DNA of 23,164 nt from Alphaproteobacteria bacterium (GTDB lineage Bacteria; Pseudomonadota; Alphaproteobacteria; CAAHEQ01; UBA3637). How positions within the stretch are numbered: the stretch's first letter is position 1; each line of letters opens with the position of its first letter. Of this stretch, positions 6,284 through 13,217 are shown piece by piece. A model generated the notes under the pieces. It searched no databases and had not been told where the DNA came from. It saw only the letters and a list, made by a program, of their open reading frames with translations. The position numbers were made by a program, and so were the translations under genes. Where the stretch lies: positions 1-23,164 of the forward strand of contig JAFYBU010000056.1 of NCBI GenBank assembly GCA_017540065.1. The letters are read 5' to 3'.

Positions 6284-7543
6284 ATGGAACAAGGTAATCA
6301 AAAAATTGATTGTATGTCACAAGATCAGTTAAAAGAATTGCAATTAAAGTTATTTAATCAGCAGTTGAAAAGGGCTGGTGAAACAAAATCGTATCACGGA
6401 AAATTACCGAATGAGATTGCGAATTTGTCTGAGGTTAAAAATTTACCGTTTACAACAAAAGAGGATTTAAGACAAAATTTTCCGTATGGTTTTTTGGCTG
6501 TACCACAGGAAAAAATTGCCAGATTTAATGCATCATCAGGGACAACCGGTATTCCGACGTTGGCTTATTTTACCCAAACAGACTTATCTTTTTTGGATAA
6601 ACGAAGTAAAGAACAATCACTGGCTGCTGGGGTTAAAGAAGGGGATATCATTCAATGTATGATGGGATACGGATTGTTTACCGGTGCATGGTATCACGTA
6701 AGAGGGATCCAAAATATTGCAACAATAATTCCGACGGGTGCATGCGGAACGGCAAAACAGATATTGTTATTTAATTCACTGAGACCAAAGGTTGTTTTTT
6801 CAACACCCGGTTATTTGCAGTATTTTTTGACACAACTGAGTGATGAAGATGTTAAAAAAATGGCCTTAAAAATTGCAATTGTTGGGGGGGAACCTGTTTC
6901 TCAATATTTTAAAAAAATTGCAAAAGAAAAATATGGGGTAGATGTGTATGATTCATATGGTTTAACGGAAACCGGCGGTCCCTTTGCTTTTGATTGTGAA
7001 CGTCATGAAGGCTTACATCTTTTTGAAGATCAATTTTATGTTGAAATTATTGACCCGGATACAGGGCTTTTGGTCCCGGACGGTGAATATGGTGAGTTGG
7101 TGGTAACGCCCTTGCGACAAGAAGCTTTCCCTGTAATTCGTTATCGGACACGTGACATTACCAGAATTATTCCTGGCCAATGTTTGTGTGGTCGGACATA
7201 TCGACGAATTGAACCAATTACACATCGTATTGATGATATGATGATTATCAACGGAGTCAATGTGTTTCCTTCTCAAATTGAAGAATGTATCTATAAACAT
7301 GTTTCAACTGCGACAAATTATTTAGTTCATGTCACGGAAAAAGAAGGACTCAAAAAATTGTTGATAGATGTTGAATTACCGATAGAGCTGCTTGACAATT
7401 CAGATAAATTGAAAAAATTAGAAAAAGAATTACTGGATACGATGAAGGCATATATTACCGTAACGCCTAAGTTGAATTTTGTTCCTTTGGGAACATTACC
7501 TGAAATTCAAGGAAAGGCAAAAAGGGTTACGAAAGATTATTGA
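6284..7543 (+). CDS. PaaK-like adenylate-forming acyl-CoA ligase
   Basis: Activates a carboxylic acid as an acyl-adenylate and probably transfers it to CoA. The 419-aa protein has the compact layout of phenylacetate-CoA ligases. Motifs: P-loop SSGTTG (84-89), DSYGLTETGG (223-232), the HLFEDQFYVEIIDPDTG segment (about 245-261), YRTRD (287-291), the metal-site-like CLCGRTYRRIE (300-310), the hinge region DDMMIINGVNVFPSQIE (317-333) and the likely catalytic Lys in GKAKR (410-414, Lys411). AGGAG at 6274-6278 lies five bases before the ATG. It shares an operon with the MBOAT gene, so it may supply the acyl donor for surface O-acylation rather than degrade phenylacetate; no other paa genes are present. 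The substrate cannot be read from sequence. It overlaps the opposing dipeptidase gene by 7 bases. Confidence 0.88.
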   Translation: MEQGNQKIDCMSQDQLKELQLKLFNQQLKRAGETKSYHGKLPNEIANLSEVKNLPFTTKEDLRQNFPYGFLAVPQEKIARFNASSGTTGIPTLAYFTQTDLSFLDKRSKEQSLAAGVKEGDIIQCMMGYGLFTGAWYHVRGIQNIATIIPTGACGTAKQILLFNSLRPKVVFSTPGYLQYFLTQLSDEDVKKMALKIAIVGGEPVSQYFKKIAKEKYGVDVYDSYGLTETGGPFAFDCERHEGLHLFEDQFYVEIIDPDTGLLVPDGEYGELVVTPLRQEAFPVIRYRTRDITRIIPGQCLCGRTYRRIEPITHRIDDMMIINGVNVFPSQIEECIYKHVSTATNYLVHVTEKEGLKKLLIDVELPIELLDNSDKLKKLEKELLDTMKAYITVTPKLNFVPLGTLPEIQGKAKRVTKDY

Positions 7544-8151
7544 ATTTCCACTTCATTCAAAGAATCAATCAACGGGTATTCCCATGCGTTGGGCAAATTG
7601 AAATGCCACCATTCATGAGGCAGACCTTCCAATCCGACAGATGTCATCATTTTTTCTAAAAGGGCGCGATTACTTTTTTGTTCATCAGTAATATCCGGGC
7701 CGTCATAATTTCTGTGGCATTTTTTTAGGTAAAGCGGATATTGCGGGTCTTTTTCGTATCCTTGATAAAAAGCATCGGGTTCCGTCGGAAAAGAAAGAGC
7801 ATTGCCCTTTATATCTGTCAGATAACAATCAATGGCAACTCCCCGCGGATGAAATCCCCTTTTGGAATCCGGTTTCGGGGGTGGTGCAATATATGGTTTT
7901 ATGTAATCCGGTGCGGTTTCATACATAAATTTTTGCACACTCAATGGTCTGAAAGCATCATAAATAACCAAGATCAAGTTTTGAGATGCCAACAACGGTT
8001 CCAATTGCATCAAACGTTCATATAATTCCGGGTGGACCAAAGCTTCTTTCAGACCAAAGGCCGAATACATATCTTTATAAAAAGCATTCTGTGTCGTTGT
8101 ATATACAAGTTTTGATTGAATATGGGGTGCAAAAATGCGTTTCAAAATCAT
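7537..8151 (-). CDS. ddpX: D-alanyl-D-alanine dipeptidase, VanX/DdpX family (peptidase M15D)
   Basis: Zinc dipeptidase expected to cleave D-Ala-D-Ala, linked in other bacteria to peptidoglycan dipeptide turnover or use as nutrient. Of 204 residues, the family signature is complete: YDAFRPLSVQ (64-73, Arg68 stabilising the transition state), GFHPRGVAIDCYLTD (99-113, zinc ligands His101 and Asp108) and EWWHFN (180-185, catalytic Glu180 and zinc ligand His183). No signal peptide is visible, so it is probably cytoplasmic, as VanX is. The start codon overlaps the upstream stop (ATGA, 8148-8151) and AGGT lies six bases upstream, so it is translationally coupled to the 553-aa gene. It shares that gene's attenuator-controlled promoter. 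No vanHA or transport partners are in the window. Confidence 0.93.
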   Translation of the reverse strand: MILKRIFAPHIQSKLVYTTTQNAFYKDMYSAFGLKEALVHPELYERLMQLEPLLASQNLILVIYDAFRPLSVQKFMYETAPDYIKPYIAPPPKPDSKRGFHPRGVAIDCYLTDIKGNALSFPTEPDAFYQGYEKDPQYPLYLKKCHRNYDGPDITDEQKSNRALLEKMMTSVGLEGLPHEWWHFNLPNAWEYPLIDSLNEVEIQ

Positions 8152-9809
8152 GCGGACCTCGCTAATATTTCATTTTCTTGAATTTTGGTTTGTATTTGTG
8201 GCACTTTTTGGTGACGACAAATCAATTGTGGAGCTCCAGAACGTGCTGCTTCGGCTTCAATATACCCGGGCGCGGTAGAATCCAGATATTTTCCCAGGGT
8301 AGACAAAGCATTTGCAACGGCATGGCAGGACGGATATTCCGGTATCATATCTATTAAATTCTGCCTTTTTTCAATGGGCATGCGTGAAATTTTGGACAGT
8401 TTCATCGGTTGCCCGTCTGTGCCATTAACAACGGCCAAAGATAACAACGCCATATCTACCGGAAGTTTTTGAAGTTGTTCGGCGCGTTTTGTTTCCCCAA
8501 TGGTTGCCAAGAAAAATTCAAACCGTTTTTTTATTTTGTCCGCATAAGTTGTTTGGAAGAATCCTCCATGCGCCATTATCCCGGAACTTTGAAAAATCAG
8601 GACCATCAAAGCGCTGGATGGAATAATTTTTTTATCTTTCAATAAAGGCAAAAGTGTTTCTGGTTTATGTTCAACGGCACCCAAAGGCAAAGAAACACAT
8701 TTGGAAAAACCCTTATCTTTTCCGACATAATCAAACGGGGATTCATTTTCTTTCCAGCTTCCCCTGATACCAACAAAAGTGTGTTGCATTTGTTTGAAAC
8801 TTTCCGGACTATTGAAGATGTTATACCATAAACTGTCTTTATTTTCCAAAGACGAAATTAAAAATTTGCGGGTAACTTCCACGGCGTCTATGGAAACATG
8901 TTGTATCCCTGTTCCGTCCAAAACTTTATTGATTGTTTTTGATTGAACCAACGCAACTTGTTCCGGTAATTTCAAATCTTTTCGATTGAAAATTTCTGCA
9001 AGTTCTTGATATTGTTTATCTACATCAGAAAAAGTATATCCATACCGTTTGTATGCTTCTGCCGAAAAAGAAAGAAAAGCAGATTTTACAAAATTTTGAT
9101 TTGTTACATTTAATGAACGATATTGTTTTCCGACTGCTTCATAATTTGCTTTTCCATTGTTGACGGGAGCTAATAAACTGGCGATAACTTTTTTTGTTTT
9201 CATCAACATTTCTTTACGCGGTGTGGGTGTTTTTTGAATAATATCATTTGTCAAAACTTCGTTTAACATTTTCAGTTTTGCTACTAACGGTAAGGATTCA
9301 TTAAAATAATTTTCCCCTATTTTCGGGGCATCATAAAGACATACTTGACCGATTTGCCCCAGTTGAGTTACGGGAAAAATATCATCTCCTAATTGAAAAA
9401 ATCCCCCTCCGCAAGGATGGTTCAAAGTGACATTACTTCCATAAACACCCACATGATATTTTTGCCCTGCGTGACGCATCAACGCACTTGAAATTAAAAC
9501 GTTTTGATTCAAACGTGAACGCAAATCATCTTTTTGAAGGCTGTCGTAATCTCTTAAAAAAGCCAAATGAGTTCCTGTTTCCACAACCGGAAAAGTTGTA
9601 ATCTGATGATGAACATTTTTTGCTGTTTCTTTTCCGTAAAGACGTTCTGTTTCTTCCGTTATTGCGTCAATTATCATTTTCTTTTCCGGAACAGTGTCCG
9701 CTTGATTTAAGGGGGCAATTGTTTCTTCGAAATAATCGGAAAGTGTGGATGTGTTCCATATTTTTTGTAAAACAGGTAGTGCTTTTAAAATTTCTATATC
9801 ATTTGACAT
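8148..9809 (-). CDS. Uncharacterised 553-aa protein, first gene of an attenuator-controlled operon
   Basis: I do not recognise this protein. It is 553 aa if started at ATG 9809 (MSNDIEILKA); an in-frame ATG at 9833 would add eight basic residues, and neither has a strong ribosome site. There is no signal peptide or convincing membrane span, so it is probably cytoplasmic. Notable conserved-looking stretches: TGTHLAFLRDYDSLQ (about 76-90), HVGVYGSNVTLNHPCGGGFF (about 117-136), FVGIRGSWKENESPFDYVGK (about 346-365) and SSGIMAHGGFFQTTYADKIK (about 408-427). Repeated Gly/His/Phe-rich segments suggest an enzyme rather than a structural protein. It sits just downstream of a Phe/Trp leader-peptide attenuator and is coupled (4-base overlap) to a VanX-family dipeptidase, implying a role tied to aromatic amino acid supply or peptide use. 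That role is inference. Confidence 0.85.
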   Translation of the reverse strand: MSNDIEILKALPVLQKIWNTSTLSDYFEETIAPLNQADTVPEKKMIIDAITEETERLYGKETAKNVHHQITTFPVVETGTHLAFLRDYDSLQKDDLRSRLNQNVLISSALMRHAGQKYHVGVYGSNVTLNHPCGGGFFQLGDDIFPVTQLGQIGQVCLYDAPKIGENYFNESLPLVAKLKMLNEVLTNDIIQKTPTPRKEMLMKTKKVIASLLAPVNNGKANYEAVGKQYRSLNVTNQNFVKSAFLSFSAEAYKRYGYTFSDVDKQYQELAEIFNRKDLKLPEQVALVQSKTINKVLDGTGIQHVSIDAVEVTRKFLISSLENKDSLWYNIFNSPESFKQMQHTFVGIRGSWKENESPFDYVGKDKGFSKCVSLPLGAVEHKPETLLPLLKDKKIIPSSALMVLIFQSSGIMAHGGFFQTTYADKIKKRFEFFLATIGETKRAEQLQKLPVDMALLSLAVVNGTDGQPMKLSKISRMPIEKRQNLIDMIPEYPSCHAVANALSTLGKYLDSTAPGYIEAEAARSGAPQLICRHQKVPQIQTKIQENEILARSA

Positions 9810-9837
9810 TTTTATCTTTCTTTTCCCTTTCATATAC

Positions 9838-9863
9838 AAAAAAACTCTTTCAACACGAAAGAG
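9838..9863 (-). terminator. Attenuator terminator (segments 3:4)
   Basis: Read leftward: CTCTTTC (9863-9857), loop GTGTT, GAAAGAG (9851-9845), then seven T (9844-9838). It lies about 120-140 bases into the leader and 28 bases before the ATG at 9809. Its left arm can instead pair with AAAGAGCTT in the leader, making termination conditional. Confidence 0.8.
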
Positions 9864-9941
9864 CTTCTTACTGTTATTCAAATTCTATTGATCAATCACA
9901 ACAAAAAGCTCTTTTCCCGGTTCTGCCAAAACCAAAAAGAG
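9858..9941 (-). promoter_or_regulatory. Attenuator switch: 1:2 hairpin versus 2:3 antiterminator
   Basis: Read leftward. Segment 1 is CTCTTTT (9941-9935), inside the Phe/Trp codons. Segment 2 is AAAAGAGCTT (9915-9906), near the leader-peptide stop. Segment 3 is AAGCTCTTT (9866-9858). Segments 1 and 2 pair over 7 bp and extend through GGTT/AACC (9933-9930 with 9922-9919). Segments 2 and 3 pair over 9 perfect bp and extend with wobbles. Segment 3 is also the left arm of the terminator. Ribosomes stalled on Phe/Trp codons would cover segment 1 and free 2:3, allowing read-through; ribosomes reaching the stop at 9896 would cover segment 2 and allow termination. Confidence 0.75.
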
Positions 9942-9979
9942 AAAAAATCAAAAGCAAAAAAATTCACACTTTTTGTCAT
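9896..9979 (-). CDS. Phe/Trp-rich attenuator leader peptide (27 aa)
   Basis: A 27-codon ORF begins at ATG 9979 and ends at TGA 9898-9896. Its middle reads NFFAFDFFSFWFW: seven Phe and two Trp within 12 residues, plus one more Phe near the end. This composition is like the E. coli pheA leader peptide and is far from chance for a coding ORF of this size. The start codon lies nine bases after the -10 box, so the transcript is probably leaderless or nearly so; no ribosome site precedes it. The stop lies right after attenuator segment 2, as in classical leader peptides. Its role would be to sense charged tRNA-Phe (and perhaps tRNA-Trp). Confidence 0.8.
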   Translation of the reverse strand: MTKSVNFFAFDFFSFWFWQNREKSFLL

Positions 9980-9987
9980 GGGAACGA

Positions 9988-10016
9988 ATTATATACTTTT
10001 TATTTTTATTTGTCAA
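9988..10016 (-). promoter_or_regulatory. Consensus sigma70 promoter of the attenuator-controlled operon
   Basis: Read leftward, TTGACA at 10016-10011 and TATAAT at 9993-9988 are both perfect with a 17-base spacer. Predicted start near 9981, next to the leader-peptide ATG at 9979. A strong constitutive promoter combined with a terminator is typical of attenuation. Confidence 0.85.
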
Positions 10017-10108
10017 TGCCTTTTTTAATTCAAATTATTTTATTGCAAAATATCCATATTTAGGGTACGCTTCAGATAAATATCGTGTCAAAATTAAAAA
10101 GGTAAGAA

Positions 10109-11239
10109 ATGAAAGAAATGGATCTAAGTTTTGTATTTCCTTGTTTGAACGAAGAAAAAACAATTCCTGTGGTTATTCGGGAATTACAGGAAGTTATGAA
10201 AACAATGCCTGTTCAAGCAGGAATCATCATTTCTGATAATGGTTCAACGGATAATTCGGTTACTTTGGCTGAAGAATTGGGATGCCGTGTAGTACATGCT
10301 GAAAAAAAAGGGTATGGGGAGGCTTTGAAAAAAGGTTTTCAAGAGGCAGAAGGAAAATACATCGCCTTTGCCGATATAGACGGGTCCTATCCGTTAGAAT
10401 ACTTGCCCAAGATGTATGAACAAATCGTAAAACACGATTTAGACATGGTAATTGCCAGTCGTGTGAAAGGAAAAATCGAAAAGGGGGCCATGCCTTTTTT
10501 GCATCGGTATTTGGGAACTCCTGTTTTAACAAAGGTTATCAACCTGTTGTTTCGTGGAAAATTATCTGATTGCAATTCCGGATTTAGAATTTTCAAAAAA
10601 GAGGCCTATCAAAAATGGGATGTCCGTTCATCCGGGATGGAATTTGCCAGCGAATTACTGATAAAAGCATTAAAAACTAAATCAAAAATGAAAGAGGTCT
10701 CCGCAGGATTGCGTGTGGATAAACGTGATCATGCCCCTCATTTACAAACTTGGCGGGATGGAATGCGCCACTTATTATTTATCCTGTCAGAAGCACCGAA
10801 ATTTTTTGAAATAATTGGTCTTGCTTTGATGGGTTTTTCTATTTTGGGGGAGGTTTTGTCCATGTTATTGGGACCTGTCCAATGGGGAAATATGGTCGTT
10901 TTGAATTACCACTCTAAATTGATCTTATTAGGGATGATGATTTTGGGGGTATATTCATATTTGTTTTCCGCTAATCTGTATGTTCTAAAACCAAAGGAAA
11001 AACCGATTAAAATAACAAAGGGGATCCTTGCTTTATCAGAAGAAACATTGTTTGCAATTTGTGTGGGAAGTGTTTTTTGTGTCGTTATCGGATTGGGTAT
11101 TTTCATCACTTTTTGGGCATCCAATTCTTTTCACGGGATTGAAGTTGTTTCGCCTTTATTGGATGCCATGTATTGGTTGTTGTTTATATTGATGTTTTCG
11201 TTTGGTCTTGTCCAAGTTCACCTTTTCAAAAGGATCTAG
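10109..11239 (+). CDS. Membrane-anchored family 2 glycosyltransferase (DPM1/ArnC-like)
   Basis: Likely transfers a sugar from a nucleotide donor to a lipid carrier at the inner membrane, like dolichyl/polyprenyl-phosphate sugar synthases. Of 376 residues, the first ~230 form a GT-A domain: FPCLNEEKTI near the start (10-19), DNGSTDNS (43-50), the DxD-type metal site in FADIDGSYPLEY (87-98, D89 and D91), SDCNSGFRIFKK (153-164) and GMEFASELLIKA (176-187). The rest holds about four membrane spans (near 232-252, 266-288, 312-335 and 350-370). Start chosen from AAGGT six bases upstream. No clear promoter was found in the 120 bases before it, although the opposite-strand attenuator promoter lies there. 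The donor sugar and the acceptor cannot be inferred. Confidence 0.9.
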   Translation: MKEMDLSFVFPCLNEEKTIPVVIRELQEVMKTMPVQAGIIISDNGSTDNSVTLAEELGCRVVHAEKKGYGEALKKGFQEAEGKYIAFADIDGSYPLEYLPKMYEQIVKHDLDMVIASRVKGKIEKGAMPFLHRYLGTPVLTKVINLLFRGKLSDCNSGFRIFKKEAYQKWDVRSSGMEFASELLIKALKTKSKMKEVSAGLRVDKRDHAPHLQTWRDGMRHLLFILSEAPKFFEIIGLALMGFSILGEVLSMLLGPVQWGNMVVLNYHSKLILLGMMILGVYSYLFSANLYVLKPKEKPIKITKGILALSEETLFAICVGSVFCVVIGLGIFITFWASNSFHGIEVVSPLLDAMYWLLFILMFSFGLVQVHLFKRI

Positions 11240-11262
11240 ATTTTATCGTATTTTTTCATTGC

Positions 11263-11291
11263 TTGACAGACATACGCATGTATGATATAAA
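11263..11291 (+). promoter_or_regulatory. Promoter of the lipoprotein-Slam unit with an inverted repeat in its spacer
   Basis: TTGACA at 11263-11268 and TATAAA at 11286-11291 with a 17-base spacer. Inside the spacer, CATAC (11271-11275) and GTATG (11280-11284) form a perfect inverted repeat around GCAT, placed where a repressor would block polymerase. Start expected near 11298; AAAGGA at 11317-11322 precedes the ATG at 11329. Confidence 0.7.
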
Positions 11292-11328
11292 GCGAATTGC
11301 TATCAACATTCTGCAGAAAGGAACGCCT

Positions 11329-13217
11329 ATGAAAAAATGCCCGGTTTTATGTCTTTTATTATTATCTTTGACATTATCTGCCTGCGGTGGAGGAGGCGGC
11401 GGAGGGATAGTAGCGGTATTGGTCTTTCTCCTGACACGAATAATAGCGCAGGGGGCGGAAATGGTACAAACAATGGTAATGAAAATGATGAAAACACCGG
11501 TGGGGAAGGTGGAAATATCCCCAGTACCTTACCAGAAATCACATCTGCGGATGGTACGACAATTACGGCAATGCCCTATGCAGTGAGTACGGAAGCAGAA
11601 GCAACAAAACTGGTTGAAGAATCTTTAGACAGTGATTTTTATTCCAAAAATGGTGTTACTTTATCCTCCGTTCAATTTCAAAACACAAAGCAGGGATGTG
11701 CAAATAAAGATGAATGTAATAAAGTGGCATTTGGTCGGATGAAAAAGTATTTTATTGACCAAGATTTCAAACAGCTGGCAGCTGCCGATCCTGATGAATT
11801 AAGAGACGCATTATTGTTGTTGGGATATACGGAATTGCCAAACAACTGTAAAAAGGATCATAAAAACAATTGTACTTTGGCGCATTTGACAGGCAGTATA
11901 AATGAAACAGTTTTTAACGAATTAAAAGAAAAGGCGCGCAAAGAGTATGAAAATTATGGTTCCGGCATAGTAACATTGGAAAACGCTGTGTTGCATTTTA
12001 ATGATGAAACAGAAGATGCTTATGTGCGTTTTTCTCTGGATAAAAATAATAAGATTAAATCAATGATCATAGATTATGGTGATGAAGACAAAGAAGAACT
12101 GATTCGTGATTCGAAAGATGATAAATTTAAAGGGGATGTAAAAAGATATCAATACGGCATTGTAATCGGTGTTGATTGTGAAAAAGGTGCCTGTTCCCCA
12201 GCAGGAGGTCGACCTATTGTCTGCGAATCTGATGAAAAGATAACAGATATTAACATCATTAAAGAAAAATTACTGGAAAATCTTCAAGAAGAATATGATG
12301 ATGGTGATTTGGAATCTTTACATGGAGGAACGAACGGTGGTCAATGGCAAGAAGGGGATATAGAAAAATTATTTGATTACAGTAAAGAACGTATTAATGC
12401 CCTGACGATGGACGATTTTAATCGAACTGATATGGATAATTTAACGGAAGAACATACTTATTACAATGAAGTGACGGTTCGTTCTCTTGCAAAATATAAC
12501 AGTTATGCAAAGGATATGAAGTTGGCATATTCTGATTTTGGTAATATAGAATTTGATGAAACTTTTTCTCACAGCAGTCGGGAACCCGGCAATTCCGAAA
12601 GGATCAAAACAACGGGGGTATTTGCCGGCGGGTATGAAGCTAAGCATATTGATCCTTCTTTGATTAAAGAAGAATTAAACTTCAAAGGACGCGCTGTCGG
12701 TTCTGTTATGTACAGTGAAGAAGATAATTTTGTTGCATCGGCAAACGTTGTAGAAAAAGCACTTCCGTTGGACGGCGAATTAAATTTGAATTTCAAAAAC
12801 GGTCAAGATACATTAAATGCCAAATTTAACAATTGGTATGATGTGACGGTGACGAATAATCTTTCCGATTCCTCCAAACGAGATATTGCTTTTTCAAACG
12901 GCGATAAAATCTCGGATTCGGATTTTAAATTCCGCGGCCAAGATACGTATGTTGTGACAGATATGAAAGGCGAAAAACAAATTCGGGCAGATGGGGATGC
13001 ACATATTTTGGAAGGGCCTGCCACTTCTTATGTAACGGGTTCATCCGAAGGGAATGTGCGCATAGATTATTACGGCGATTTGGGTAAACCGTCAGAAGCA
13101 ACCGGGTATGTCGGTTACAGTGAAAGCCGGCCTTTCCAATCGACAGGTTCCGGTGATTATGACCGAATAAAAGATCTGGATATGCAAATATCTTTTGGGG
13201 CTAAAAAACAAAAATAA
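11329..13217 (+). CDS. Surface lipoprotein, probable Slam substrate, with a -1 frameshift after the lipobox
   Basis: Two frames together encode one lipoprotein of about 629 aa. From ATG 11329 (AAAGGA six bases upstream) comes a classic lipoprotein signal, MKKCPVLCLLLLSLTLSAC, then seven Gly codons. This frame continues with non-native sequence to a stop near 11586. The -1 frame, open from before 11406 to 13217, continues as DSSGIGLSPDTNNSAGGGNG and on through the full body. One extra G in GGGAT (11404-11408) would join them. The body has a low-complexity linker, three close Cys pairs (CANKDEC, CKKDHKNNC, CEKGAC) suggesting disulfides, and a C-terminal ~200-aa beta-rich domain like TbpB/HphA-type barrels (FKGRAVGSVMYSEED, GYVGYSESRPF). 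The 1-nt overlap with the Slam gene supports export to the cell surface. Phase variation, programmed frameshifting, mutation or sequence error are all possible. Confidence 0.75.

Noticed and set aside
6284..7543. Phenylacetate degradation locus
   Set aside because: Only the ligase resembles this pathway. No paa oxygenase or ring-opening genes are nearby, and the operon partner is an MBOAT acyltransferase.
7537..8151. Vancomycin-resistance cluster suggested by the VanX homologue
   Set aside because: No vanH, vanA-type ligase or vanRS genes are present, and the organism appears Gram-negative.
9620..10063. Rightward 147-codon ORF across the attenuator region
   Set aside because: It is the antisense shadow of the 553-aa gene and its leader. 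Its composition is low-complexity and no promoter or ribosome site supports it.
11222..11260. Terminator after the glycosyltransferase gene (AAAAGGATCTAGATTTT)
   Set aside because: Only a very short palindrome with weak pairing, and no stable stem next to the later T run.
11337..11404. ATG at 11337 as the true start of the 626-codon lipoprotein-body reading frame
   Set aside because: It has no ribosome site, translates the glycine tract as RWRRRRRD and lacks an export signal. The correct start is the lipoprotein signal peptide at 11329 in the other frame.
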